Below the pieces are notes generated by a model. That model did not search any database and had not been told where the DNA came from. It worked only from the letters and a program-made list of their open reading frames with translations. A program made the translations under genes and the position numbers. A DNA stretch of 64,000 nucleotides from Verpa conica (lineage: Eukaryota > Ascomycota > Pezizomycetes > Pezizales > Morchellaceae), in NCBI GenBank assembly GCA_033030425.1, contig JAUFSD010000024.1:1116001-1180000 (forward strand). Direction: 5' to 3'. Below, one piece after another: positions 22,238 through 34,559 of the stretch (position 1 is its first letter; each line of letters opens with the position of its first letter).

Positions 22238-22642
22238 TTAACTTGCATTACCCCACCATGAGGAGGGAGCTGTGACACCTGTATTGGTGGGGCAACAAGA
22301 TGGAACCGATAGCAACAAAGAGAACCAAGCTGTCGAGGCGCTAATCTTCTCACATGCAGGCACAGCTCCAACCAATTCTACTGTCTGGATGGAATTCGGA
22401 GAACCATGCTTCTCTCTGCCAGAAGAAAGACTCCTGGTTTGGACATACCAATCTCCTTCCGGACCCCGCAGGTATCTGCAACAGATAGAGTCGCTGACAT
22501 AGGAATAGATAGTTACTGAATAAGCTTCCCCGGTGATCCAGCAGGACATCAGCCACTCCCCACCGGTACCGGGGACATACACAGGGTGCGAGAGTAAGCA
22601 CTGTCTACACCGGAGCGTAGGTGAATCTTTCAGAATTCCTAA
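22238..22642 (-). CDS. possible Cys-rich exon, gene model incomplete
   Basis: An open minus-strand frame without its own ATG: RCRQCLLSHPVYVPGTGGEW, then MSCWITGEAYSVTIYSYVSD, CCRYLRGPEGDWYV and SVPSCCPTNTGVTAPSSWWG to a stop at 22238. The cysteine and aromatic content looks protein-like. A GCATAG(GTAG) acceptor lies at its start. A likely upstream exon (ATG at about 22800, STWIFTVFREANRT, donor GTGAGT) does not join in phase. The opposite strand is also open for 76 codons, so the strand is not certain. Confidence 0.3.
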   Translation of the reverse strand, partial: LGILKDSPTLRCRQCLLSHPVYVPGTGGEWLMSCWITGEAYSVTIYSYVSDSICCRYLRGPEGDWYVQTRSLSSGREKHGSPNSIQTVELVGAVPACEKISASTAWFSLLLSVPSCCPTNTGVTAPSSWWGNAS

Positions 22643-22907
22643 CTACCTATGCAGCTTCTACAAATCCGTTCATTTAGTTCCACAGGATATCGGGGGGGGG
22701 GGGGTTCAGGTTCTCTGGATACTCTGAATACTCACCGGTGCGGTTTGCCTCACGAAAAACCGTGAAGATCCACGTGGAGGATGGCGAGTGATGGCTCATG
22801 CATCTATCTGAGTTGGAGGGATTAAGCGGGTAGAAGCAATCTACCTGAAGATTCAATATTCGGCCTTCCTAGGCATGCTACAGCAGCCTCGACGGAGTAT
22901 TTGGTGA

Positions 22908-23309
22908 TTGATTCCAACGGGTGTGCTGAGTATCGGTAGTCATTATGGTCCGGATTTCTCTGGAGGAGCGGGATTAGGGGTCGTAGGCCATCGATTTAGA
23001 GCTATTGGGTGGCGTCAAGATCTCCAGAACTACCAGAAGGTGGTAGGATCAACTCTAAAGGGTGCTGTAGTGATGAATCTATTATCATCAACCGGAGCAG
23101 GAAGCGGGGCTCCAAAACATTTAATGATTCTTGGCTCGGACTGCCCGTGCTTACGAGCTTTTAGCCACAGCTTAGACGGTCTGATTGAGAGAGAAAAACC
23201 GGGTGTAGAGGTGGCACCAGCTAGGGTGAGTAAGGCTATGGGGGAGCCACTGAGAAGAACGGTAGGTAAGCTGGGGTATTCCATCACCGTAGGTTGTATG
23301 CTAAAATAA
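22908..23309 (+). pseudogene. LINE RNase H domain relic
   Basis: The frame reads PDFSGGAGLGVVGHRF, GWRQDLQNYQKVVG, KHLMILGSDCPCLRAF and LDGLIEREKPGVEVAPARV. The order matches the RNase H domain at the end of Tad-like non-LTR retrotransposon ORF2: a GAGxGVV strand, a substrate strand, the SDC (catalytic Asp) motif and a VxLxxVxxH-like end. The last motif is degenerate, and no reverse transcriptase lies upstream, so only a fragment survives. Confidence 0.5.
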
Positions 23310-24117
23310 GGAGTTCATGTTGTATAGAACGTATAACTGAGACGGTAGAGTATATCGGTGGTAGGGGACTTACTGGATGTGTTTAGATATGGCTGGATCC
23401 TCAATTTCATAGCTGTTATGTATCCTATGCGAACACACTCATATGGCCTTGGCGAAGTCAAAACTTACTACATTCTCTAACATATAGAAATAGGATCTAG
23501 TGCTGGGGTGATCGGGGAGTATAGAACTAGATGGCAGACACAATACTGGTTGATAGATGAAGGCACGGGCAGCCGGTACCGTACCGAGTAGACGTAGCAT
23601 CGAGGATGGATACAATACCGAGGGATACATACAGCACACGAGATTTGGGTACAGACATTTTAATGGGTGAGAGAATGGTTATGATTGAAAAGATATACAA
23701 AGAGTACATGTAACTTGCACTTAGGGGTTCCCGTGGTAGGCTACAAAACCCGTCTAAGTCATATTATTTATGTGTTAGTAAGGCCTCATTATGGAGGCCC
23801 TAAAGTACAAGGTTTACGGGTGGAATTGGTGCCACATTCTATTCTTCATACGCAAGAAAAGATTTAATCGGACTCAAAAGATATTTTATTGACATAGCTA
23901 TCAAATTGTGTCTTTATCGTATCTTAGAAACATTCCTCTGCCCAGATCAGGGGAAAACGGGGGTATGAGTATTTCGGGGGTGTAAGAACAGAGTTTGACT
24001 ACTTGATGCCTTCATTATATGGCCCATTATGTCATGACTGGGTCCCCACTAAATGAATACGCGTTAGCTATTAATTGATCTAACTTCTGAATAAAGTATC
24101 TTGTGCAGGACCATAAC
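23310..24117. other. spacer 3' of the kinase gene
   Basis: No coding frame recognised. It presumably holds the kinase 3' UTR near 24117 and DNA flanking the LINE relic. Confidence 0.3.
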
Positions 24118-26056
24118 TTACAAGCGATGATAGGTATATCCGATAAATGGCAAAGTGTTCTCTTTATCAGCCTTCTGTTTTTGAGACTTTTCCGGTGAGT
24201 CCATGGTGTCAACGACGAGACCTCTGACCTCGAGTTCATCCTCTGGGGGGAAGTATCTATGAACTCTTGATTAGTAGGATCAACTCACAAGGATACGGTA
24301 GGCACTTTACGAGGTATCGGTGATCGATGTCAGCTGTGGCTGGAATGGAGCGTCAAATGTCCGCAGTTTGTCCCAGTTTATCCCTTTAAAGAAGGGATGG
24401 TTCTTGATCTCTTGGGGCCCGTGACGACCTAACCGATGATCTGCGGACGTAAGTAAACATCGGATTAAGTGCTCTGCCTCAATGGAAATGAAAATTTCAT
24501 GAGGGAAGTAGAAACTCTCCTTCCAGTTCACAATCTTCCACGCCGTTTCACCTTGATCATCAGCACAGAAAGGTGGCCACCCGACCAGGCACTCGTACAT
24601 GATAGTTCCCAGACTCCACCAGTCGCAGTCTTTCCCGTATCCTGTTTCACCAAGAACCTCAGGAGCGATATAGTCTGGGGTCCCCACAGTCGAGTGGGCC
24701 TTGAACCTCCGCGACTGGCGCCATGTGTTCATTGATTTCCGGTCAGAAAGCTCTAGGTGAATCTTGTCTACCATAACTGAGTTCCTGGGCTTTCCACTCA
24801 AATCTTTGTTATCGTTTAGTAGTGAACCCCGCTTAGCCAGCAAATGCTGATAGTAGTGGACATGGTGTGTTTTACGAAAGCCAGTAGAGAGTCCGAAGTC
24901 AGACAATTTTAAATGACCGTTTTTGTCGAGGAGCACGTTGTCTGGTTTGATATCCCTAACAAAAGTAAGAAAGTAAGCAAAAAGATATCAGGCAAGAAGT
25001 AATCTCCGCTAAGGATGAATCAGATGCATACCGATGAATGTAGCCCATATTGTGGACGGTTTCGATAGCACAAACTAGTTGGGCAATATAGAATCTTGTA
25101 ATATCTTCGTTAAAAACCTCATACTTGATTAACATTGTCATCATATCACCACCTTGGAGGAATTCCATGATCAAATAAAGTTTTTTCTCATCCTGAAACG
25201 AGAAACACAGACCAACAATCCACGGAGAATTCGCATCAGCCATTACATCCCGCTCCGCTCTAGCGTGTGCAAGATCAGAATCCACCATCTTTCCTTTGGG
25301 GATAGTCTTCATAGCATAAATCTTCCCAGTGTCCTTCTTCTGAACCATACAAACCTCACCGTAAGCTCCCCTGCCGATGATCTTGAGGATCGTAAAGTCG
25401 TCAGAGCATAGATTCGTCCTGCGGAGTCGTAAGAACTGATTCTCTTGTTTGCCTAGCTGTTGCCGTTTGCGGTTTATTCTCTCTTCAGAGATCCGATTAT
25501 CACGATTTAGTTCCGCTTCCAGCTCAACCAGCCTATTAATTTCTCAATAACCTTTAAACCCGTCGTTTAGGGGAGGGTCAGGGGGGGGTCACATCAGATA
25601 CCTTTTGTTCCTCTCAATTGCGTAGGTGACGTTATTTCTATATCGGACATTCATCTGCATCTTGAGCGCATTTGCACGGTCCTTCGTACGTGGAGAAAAC
25701 CCGCTCGGATCCCTACTGAATGTAACATAGTCATCCTTCGTGACGCTGAAAGAACCTTCTCTACCGATTTGGACTGCTGAAGGTGAATCCTGCTGTCTGA
25801 AGTACCCAAGATCATTGTCCTCCGGAACTACATCTGGGCCTGGTAGCGAAGCTTGCAGGTCAGTCAGGGTAGGAAGGGGGGAACGGAACTCGAGAAGTGC
25901 ACGCTGGTCACTGTCAGATAGATGCTCGTGTGATTTATTGAAATGCAGTGGGGTGTTATCCTCCTTGATGGTATTGATAGAATTTAGATCATCGTGGGGT
26001 TTAATGTGGATGGGTTTCTTCCGATTGAATCTCAGGGTTTCAAGGAAGCTGGCCAT
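24118..26056 (-). CDS. cot1: NDR/LATS-family kinase (Cot1/Orb6/Cbk1)
   Basis: Four exons: 26056-25602, 25532-25032, 24955-24311 and 24256-24118, introns of 69, 76 and 54 nt; 579 residues. An AGC-group Ser/Thr kinase of the fungal morphogenesis (RAM/MOR) pathway that works with a Mob2-type co-activator and controls polar growth. The N-terminal regulatory region is about 1-195. Gly loop IGRGAYGEV near 207, VAIK-type lysine in YAMKTI, HRDIKPDN formed across the exon 2/3 junction (about 320), DFGLS, the NDR-specific insert before HSTVGTPDYIAPEVLG (activation-loop Ser/Thr, about 407), and C-terminal hydrophobic motif LPFIGYTYHRL at the very end. All key residues are present. N-terminal poly-Gln is short compared with some homologues. 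Strongest identification in the window. Confidence 0.95.
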
Positions 26057-27542
26057 AGTGGAGTAAGGCTTCTAAGGGATATCACGGTAAATATATGCAG
26101 GGGGCGTAATTGGATACTTTAAAGATCAGATGTGGAGTAGATAGATCACCGTTTAGGATAGGCTGATGATACAGGTATAGCTGTAGTTCTCGGGTATATG
26201 TGGTCGGGGGTGTAGGCAGCTTCAAGCGTGTTGAGGACTGACAACACAAGCTTCCCGTCTTCCTTTGTCTCCTTGTTCGGCTGGCAGGTTCTGGCACTCT
26301 AGGTACCTTCTAGCTGCTTGAAGAGGATGTAAGAGGGCCCTGCATAGCAACACACCTCCTATTTACCAGCTCGTGTAGTAAACAGACTGTGGAGGCGAGC
26401 CGGTCTTGTCATGCGGCACAAAGTAAGCGTGGTGGGCAATGCTGAGACGACAGAGCAGTCCTCCAGTGTCTGATGCAGCCGCTCTACACCGTTAGGCTCC
26501 CGTGTATACGAGATGGTCGGTGTATGTCACGAGTGTTGGCAGTAGATAGGTACATGTTTATTTCTACTGATACCAACATCTTCGATTACAGGGCTCAGTA
26601 GGATGTTCTCAGTGCTTACGATCAATTATTACATGTACATAAATGTAGTCTCTTTGCTGCAATCAGACGTTATTGAAGTACAGAACAGAATGTTACGCTG
26701 TGCGACCTGCCAAGTACATCTGCATTGCCGCAATGCTTATGCAGATACATTACAATGCACATAACAGTCCGTTTGGTACTGTACGTACATAAGCACCCTT
26801 GTTTAATGCGGCGAATTTATTACCTCTGAGTGAGGGTGCGGTGCACTACACGCTAGTGATACCGGTCATTCCTTTATCCTACACGAAGCGACCTGCTGTG
26901 AACATACAATCAGTGGCAACACAGACCCCCCAGGTCCCCCTGTTATGTTAGTAAGCATAGTTGAGACTGTGGCTTTGGGAGCTACGTACCCGCATGATTG
27001 TGGGAGTGGGACGCTCTGATACTCTTGGGCTCTATCAGCCTAGACCATGTTCCATTTCTATCCCCGTGCTTCTGCATAGCACCGTACGCATTAAGCTGGA
27101 AGAAGCATGTGCAAGGCACAGAACTGAGCTGCGTAGAAGAATATTTCTCTTTTAATCCACCACCTTCTTTTAACCCCACAAATACCCAACCTGCATGACG
27201 CTTCAGACCTATCCATTCCTGTTCGTAAATTTAATTTCTTTGTTTGTGTTTTCGCCGCCTTCTACAGCTCTGCTTGTCCATCGAACTATTTCATTCCACA
27301 TGATTCTGTTGGCCATCTATATCTTTTATCAAATTGCTTCCATAAATCCCTTTGCTTCCACTGCTCGATGTAAGTTCGCGGATCCATCTGTTCCTCCCAC
27401 ATGCCCTTGATACTTGCTTTACGAAGTTCTTTTCTCCATCTCTCTCTATTCATTGGTTCCTGTTTATCCATCGGATTCTGCTAATCCACTGAGCTACCTA
27501 TAATTATTAACCAATCTAGCTGGTTCCATCGGCTGATTTTCT
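26057..27542. other. kinase promoter side and gene-free DNA
   Basis: Upstream region of the kinase. ORFs of about 60-70 codons on both strands have no family likeness. A CT-rich stretch lies around 27200-27450. Confidence 0.35.
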
Positions 27543-27971
27543 TTAATGAATCTTCCCGAACTGTCTAGTCTCAATGATACATTTATCGCATCTCATACAT
27601 CCGGTAGCCTGGATCCTCATTTCTGAACCACAGAACCTACAGTCAGCCTCATCACCCCGTATATCTATAACTAATATATAAGAGAATAAGTGAATGGTTA
27701 TTATGTATATGAAACGGTCGACTACAATGGCCAGGTAAGTAGCCGGGAGTACTATACCTGCCATATAGTTGTCAGAATGCAACCAGAGAGAGCTAACTAG
27801 AAAAACAGAATTAAATATATTGAATACGCCGAGCCTCATCGAGAGCCAATAATCACCACCGCATATCCGGTTCCAACTTTTAGGAGAAGCAACATTACTA
27901 GAGCTGAAACGTAGGGCAAGGGATAGGTAGCTGTTTACAGACCACTGCAGGGAAAGAGTGGTGCGATACAA
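27543..27971 (-). other. ORF ending in a zinc-ribbon motif
   Basis: A 142-codon minus-strand frame without clear start. The upstream two thirds is hydrophobic and not obviously coding. The last 40 codons read ADCRFCGSEMRIQATG then CMRCDKCIIETRQF. This C-x2-C-x10-C-x2-C-x2-C pattern matches the spacing of the C-terminal zinc ribbon of adenosylcobalamin-dependent (class II) ribonucleotide reductases. A TTATAG acceptor lies directly before the motif, so it may be a terminal exon or a relic. No reductase core was found nearby. Confidence 0.3.
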
Positions 27972-30406
27972 ACTTTTAGTAACTCGCGATTCCTCCAGAT
28001 ACTGTCAACATAGCGGAGGTCAGAACACGAAGCTTACCGCCCTCCGATCAACTACATCATTCGGTAAATCTTCATTATAGCGTACAAAGTGTAGCTACAC
28101 TACCGGAGGCATTTATGGATGAGGTCGACGTGTTGTATTTGCTGTATAGGTTGAGCTACTCGATCCTCAGTAGCGGGCTTCTCCGTCCACCCTAACCAAA
28201 AAAAATAGCAACTACATGCAGCTGAGATATATAATTGAATGACGCCTATAAATGATGAGAACGGGTGTAATTAATTCTGTATGGCCTACACTATTAGTAC
28301 GCAACCTCCGACGGGATCCGCACAGGCTTCAAGAGCATTTTGGATGCCCTCTGGACTTCACTCGATAGCAGAGGCCTGTGGGAACTAACGTACTTGAATT
28401 TGAGAAGTACAATTGCAACCACTATTTCAGTCATTCATTACTCGAGTAATGCTGCCGGCTACATTTTGAAGATCACGCTTCTAGTTGAGAATCACCCTGA
28501 ATGCTAATTTGTGGGAGGTAATCGTAGGTATAGTTAGGGCTATCGTTTTCTGACAGGTCCTGTATTATTCCTTTGCGCATGACCCTTGGGTTCAGGTCAC
28601 CAGTATACAGTAGAAACCCCCCATCAGTCGGTGTTTTCCTAATCTTCTGTAAGTATCTAATACTAGGTTCCTGTATATCTGAAGCCCTACCAACGTAGAT
28701 GATACTTCTCCACTGAGCGCTAATACCAAACGCACGACTAAAGTACCTCATCACAAAGATCGAAGTCCACTGTCTCTACAACTTGATAAATAGGGATAAG
28801 ACACGAACCCTCGGACTCAATCATCCATAACTTCCTTGAACTCATAAACCTTCGACTAAGGAACTTAAACTTCTTGATGCGTTGGGCGAGCCTTCAAAAC
28901 ACCCCTACATCCATGTAGAACCGGGATATTATAAGATACTTCAGGGCTTATATAACCCTCATCGATTAGCTACTTCATAGAGAAGGTGAATTGCAGATTT
29001 CCTATCGTGATCTGAAGGCGGGTACGGGGATTTATACAATCGACCTCATGAGCCCTATGTTAAGTATAACTCGATACCAATAGAGTAGGCTTAGCTATTT
29101 TTATCTGGATTTTATCTTTCGACCGCATATGTATACCTAGTGGTATGGTTCCTCCATCTAATATATCGTTGATCATGAATAGACAGATGCCCTTCCAGGT
29201 TTCTTCCTGTGATAACTACTACCCAGTCATTCTTTTCTCCCGATAAACCTTTACTATTCTGTAGCCTTTTTAGGAAACTTGGTGTAATATAGATATGTAG
29301 TTTATGATTGTAACTAAGACGTCAGTGCAGGAATCATGATATAGAATATCCTCTTGCACTCGTTTATACTTAAGAGGTTGATGTATCAGTTCAATATAAG
29401 TAGCCTTAGGGAAATATGCGTCTGGGTTTGAGTTGAAGGGACATAGGGTCAGGTTGCGTCAGTTTATAGACTATTACCTAAATTATACTTTATGGGTAAT
29501 ATTACTCCGTACCTTACAGCTACACAATAGTCCAATATTACTTGATCGAATTGAGAGCATATTTACAGTGTCTGAGCATCTTCGTAGTCTAGGAGGGACT
29601 CTAGAGAAGCAATTTCACAACTTCTATCCATATATCTTCCTAGACTGATACATTACCCGAACCCTAAAATAGTCCCCTACCGCAAGTCCTCTATAGACTG
29701 GCTAGCATAAGCAGCAATACCTGCTTTTTATTGACGCTTTACCTCATTAGGTAGCTATACCTCAACATTCATTTTTGCCTGTTTATCCGAGTGATAATTC
29801 ATGATCCAGCTCACCGTGTATCGGTAATAGAATTATAAGCTGCAAAATGAGTGATCATGTATCCTATTTCAATACTTGAAAGCCTCCATAGATATTGTGC
29901 TTGTATTGAGAGTAACTATGCCAACGCTTCACGGAGGCCGATCATTTAACGGAATATATTTATCTAGGGTACTAGGCATAGTTAATTCCATCCGGAATAC
30001 GTCAAAAATGACTACCTAGGTCAGTATTTAGATATTGTAGCACTAGGTTGGACAACTTAGAAATAACTGAGCTTGATAATGTATTTATATCAGTTATAGT
30101 TGTTCTGATGCGGGTGATCTGTCTCGTATATTTTCCTGAGATAGTTATCTGTATAAAGTACGTAAAAAGGGAAGGTGTGACATTGATATAGGTGATTATA
30201 ACCTCCAGGTATTAATGGAGAAAAGACTATAATACCGATTTTGAATGCTTCCGAGAGATTCGTTGCTGAATGCAAAAATTCATGGGGTTTAGTGGGACTT
30301 AGGATGGATTGATATGATTATATAGGGAGTTCTTGGATACTGTAACTCAATAGAGAGGCTGTATAAGTTTTAATTAGATTTATAGTACCCGTAGTCTTAA
30401 ACACAG
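27972..30406. other. gene desert
   Basis: Short ORFs only, such as 28473-28754 minus and 29433-29648 plus; none recognised. Probably decayed repeats. Confidence 0.35.
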
Positions 30407-30574
30407 ACTGATATCAGAGGTTTAAATGGGCCGGCCCGGGCTCAAAAATAGGGTAGCCCGGCCTAGCCCAATAATTGATTTAGTATGGTTATTGTTGATC
30501 CGGGCCACATAAAAGGTGGCTGGGCCGGCCCGAATTAATTAATGGGCCGGCCCATTTAAACCTCTGACTGATAT
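30407..30574. mobile_element. hAT-type MITE, 152 bp plus target duplications
   Basis: The element spans 30415-30566. Both ends carry a perfect 23-bp terminal inverted repeat starting CAGAGGTTTAAATGGGCC. The flanks at 30407-30414 and 30567-30574 are both ACTGATAT, an 8-bp target-site duplication. An 8-bp duplication with CAG-starting inverted ends is typical of hAT transposons. No coding capacity, so it moved with a transposase from elsewhere. Perfect ends and duplication mean a fairly recent insertion. Confidence 0.9.
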
Positions 30575-33064
30575 TTTAGCACAACAAGTGGATAGTGTTC
30601 TCTATTAAGATCTGGGAGGCTTCTTGATATCCTGTTTTAGATATAAAACTACTTATAGGAGAGTGAGGGCTATTCTTATAGTATAATAAAGCCTCGCATT
30701 GGGTGATCTAGAGCCATTCCCCATTATACTTAGTGTAGGACTAAATATACTTAGGGTGATATTATTTGATAACTTATATTCAATCGGTAATATGTGCCTT
30801 AAGAATACCTTCTTATGCCACGGGAGATTTCTAAACGTAGTTTAAAAAGCTTTGTACCCAACTTGGAGTAGTCAATGATATTAGGATATTTAAGCATACA
30901 TGAGCATATTGTGAAACTCTCGTAGTAGGCGTGTTTTAAGCCCGTTTTAATTACTCCGGCTTTTGAACCGCACGGAAAAAGATAACGGAAATATTTGAAA
31001 TTATGGCCAGGGGTGCCAGCTTTCACAGGCTACTATACACAAATAAAACTATGGAGTTAGACTTGTCTAGGCTAAACCCAAGTGCACACATATATTTCCC
31101 TCGATCTGGGGTTTACTTATGGATGGATTTGTGAGAGGATTTCTCAAATTTGATGATGAAGTAGCCGAAAAGAATGCGGAGGATGTAGAAGGAGTACTAA
31201 TGTACTAGTTATATGTATAGAGAATTAGACAGTTAAAAGTTAACATAGCGACTTGAATAGTGACAGCACCTGAGTGACCAATAGCTGCCTAGTACCTACC
31301 TTTTTTCTAGACTAAGTAATAGAGGACTCAGTGTTTAGTAAATAATAAAAGAATCTCCCTGCATAAATCATAAAATTAGATAATGATCTTTATGAATACC
31401 ATATCGTACATAACGAAACGGCTACGTGGATTCATAACTATTGAGGATCCTAGAATATCACCTTCCTTCGGTTTGGGTTGAGAGGAGCATCAGAGATTTC
31501 CTTTGAAGTACAGTACTTGCCTCAAGGAATGTAGGGTCTATCAATTGGGGTCCTGAGAACATGGATGATGCCCTCACGTATGCCTTAGGTTTCTCATTAA
31601 GGGCTGGGACATTTAATTTCTCAGCGCTTGTGAAGATTGAGTCTTGCATGGATAACATGTTAATCTCGCACAAAGGATATCTTGTGTCCATAATGAGACC
31701 TTCAGTTATAAGCGGCCGAGTAACCTGACTTATGAAGAAAGTGATACGTAGTTGATACTTGCCTAAATAGGACAGCCGGGTAACCACACGCAACATCATT
31801 GGAAATGATACTTGGCCAACAAATTTGCGTCCACATGAGGTAGGCCATACATGCAGCCTTCTACCCAACCAAGATAAGATATAGAAATAGCTTAAAGATG
31901 ATGAAAGAAATACCTTAAACACCATCAGTACGTTCATTTCATCTCTGTAATTATTTCTAAACACTGCTACTTAGTATGCTGTCAAGAACCCGAGCTTTAC
32001 AGTCCCACTCGGCGCTCCAAGGCGGACATCTTGATACCTCCAGACTCATCCTTTATGCTGTACTGGTTGTTGTATTTATATCCATATCTCAGATACGCTG
32101 CCATAGAGAAATGTTGCTCGCACGACCGGCCTGGGATAAGGGTGCAGCGTAGTGTGGGATAAGGAGGAACATATTCGTCTAGCTACAATCGAAAGACTAC
32201 CTTAGGCTAAGATATGTTGGACCTTACAAGACGGATACATAGATGATCAACTTCCAAGTTCGGTATAGATTAAAATGCATTTCAACACTAAAATCATCAT
32301 CTCTCATTAATTAATACCTCACTTAAAACCTTCACAGCATCTCAATAGATAGTTACATAAGATAAGGAGCATTTATATATGAATATTGCCGAGGTGTTCA
32401 GTTTATATACAGTGGATGTCAAGTGGGATCATAAGCGGAGAAATATCACGAGAATCTCTTGTAGCTCGAAAGAATGTACAATGTATTGACGATATAAGTA
32501 ATGATACGAGGGAGCCTTGTATGTTCGGTTTAGAGATACACCTTGCAAAATCAATCACCCCATGTCCCATAGGTCAGGTATCCTGAAGTAGTTGGACGCT
32601 CTACTCCTCCAGCAAAACTCATAATGACCCGTCGAATTTGACCGCTTAAACACCCATAGCTATGAAGGTGGGCAAGTAAGAGACAGATGTTCAGCCCAAT
32701 CTGTCTTGGCAAAGGCTCCCTTCCAACCTTCGAGCAGTATCAGAACTCGTTTGACCAGGCGTCTTCTTTATCTTACGCGATCATTCTACCCTCTCAATCA
32801 CATAAACCAATCTCACTCCCACCCATCCTCCATCACCATAACATCATCACATCCTAAACTTCTGAACCCCAAACTGAAGTTTAAACATCTATCAACAGCT
32901 CCTGATCGTTCATCATCTACCTTTCTGTTACTTTCACCTCTATCTCTGTTACTTCCAGTATCCTGCTGTTTGTTTCAAACCCGTTTGCACCTTCAAACTC
33001 TCTTGCTGCTTCAATTACCTTCCTAAAGTCTCCAGCACAAGTAAAGACTTCATCATCACAAAGA
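30575..33064. other. gene desert with one uncertain ORF
   Basis: Mostly decayed AT-rich DNA. A 168-codon minus ORF at 31458-31964 contains splice-like sites (GTATTT...GGGTAG, GTATCA...ATTTAG) and a plausible end, LRITFFISQVTRPL to IDPTFLEASTVLQRKSLMLL, but no recognised domain; it may be a relic. The last 300 nt, CT- and CA-rich, are probably the promoter and leader of the gene at 33065. Confidence 0.3.
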
Positions 33065-34559
33065 ATGTCTTCTGATACGGTCAACACAATCGGTACGAAA
33101 GTTGAGATGTCCTCCGCTAGAAGCAACTCTTCCCGCGATGAAGTCAAGATGATGGGTTCCAAGGTACTTCAGACTGTGAATATATCTGTGTAGGTAATCA
33201 CTAATCCACCGAAAGACCCAGAGTCAGAGCCAGCAGAGTACCAGCTCAGGCTCTTCTTCTCAATCTACTTCCCCAGAGCCTTTTGACGACTGCGGTCTCG
33301 CCGACTATGAGGACGAAGAAGAATCACCTGCACCAAAAACCTCACTTCCTGCTCAAACCATCGTTAACAGCAGCGACTTCATCACCGACTTCCTCGAGGA
33401 TATCGTCAGTCCTCCGGTACTTAGTCCCGAAGAAAGCTGGGCTAAAAATAAAGTGCTCTTTGCTACAAATTCCCCAGTCGACACCCCAATCATCTCTGTT
33501 GGATACGACTTTAAATCAGCCATCATCAAGGCGAGAAACCCCAAGAGTGGGTACGGACAAATCATCGGAAAGGTCAAAAAGCACGCTGGAGCTAGACGTG
33601 TAACCTGTAGAATGAAGAAACGCACCGGCCAAAAGCCTGCAGCTAAGAACCAGACAAAAAGCGCAGCAAGATCCTTCCTGGAAAAATATCAGCTCTCGGG
33701 AGGTGGAACGTTGAGTGACGATGGCCAAAAAATCACTATGCCAGTCGTGGAAGATCCGATGATCGCCACACTCATCAATTCAATGGCCAAAGCGGATGTG
33801 ATCGCGCCAATGGGCCCGCCGCCGACGGCTGAGGAGTGGGAAGAGGTTTTCAACCCACCACTACCAAAGACACAGCCGATGCTAGAGGTTGGTTCGATGT
33901 CAAAGCGTAATATCAATGGGAAGCGCGAAGCAACTACCGTTCCTATGACCAGTAGCGAGTATGAGGAGAGCTGGAGAACTGGTGTTTTCTGCCAGAGGGT
34001 ATATAAAAAGATAAAGTCTCGCGATACCGACGGCATCATGAGCAGAAGACTTGGAGTGGTGAGAGCTCACCTACTTACCAGCTCTTTGAATCAGTTTGAA
34101 CTAATTTCAATTCAACAGAATGTCCCTGCGAACGAAATTGCCCGTCACCTAGTCACCGAAATCGATGGCCTGCGCCACTACAACGGGATCCCTTGCCGGA
34201 AACCTGAGAAATTGTCATCTCTAGACATTCTCTGCCAGCAAGTCAGTGCTATGAGCATTGAGGACCCATCAACTCCTATCCAACCATCTACGAATGTTCT
34301 CGAACCGAGAGGAATGGACACCTTCCTCCTCATCGATAAACATAGAGGCCCTTATTTGTGGGCCGGATATCATCAGCATGATATCTATCACCCTGTCAAC
34401 GCAAAGATGGACTACCGGTACCACTATGCAACCTTTGACGAGTCTCCTCCTACAAGTGAGGTCTCGCATAGACCAGCTGCAATTCGCACGGCCAAGAAGG
34501 CGAGGCGCTCGAGCCCGTATGCTTTGAGCAAGCGCATGAGAGGTCTCCCAATGGTATGA
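33065..34559 (+). CDS. orphan nuclear-type protein, two exons
   Basis: Exons 33065-33163 and 33216-34559, a 52-nt intron (GTACTT donor, CACTAAT branch, GAAAG acceptor), 480 residues. The N-terminal 90 residues are Ser/Gln-rich then acidic (DYEDEEESPAPK). A conserved-looking segment follows: LFATNSPVDTPIISVGYDF, FKSAIIKARNPKSGYGQIIG, then a basic stretch GARRVTCRMKKRTGQKPAAK. The C-terminal half has ELISIQQNVPANEIARHLV, MDTFLLIDKHRGPYLWAGYH and a basic tail RTAKKARRSSPYALSKRMRG, suggesting nuclear localisation. I do not recognise a domain. Start chosen because it is the first ATG, follows a CT-rich leader, and splices in phase 0. Confidence 0.65.
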
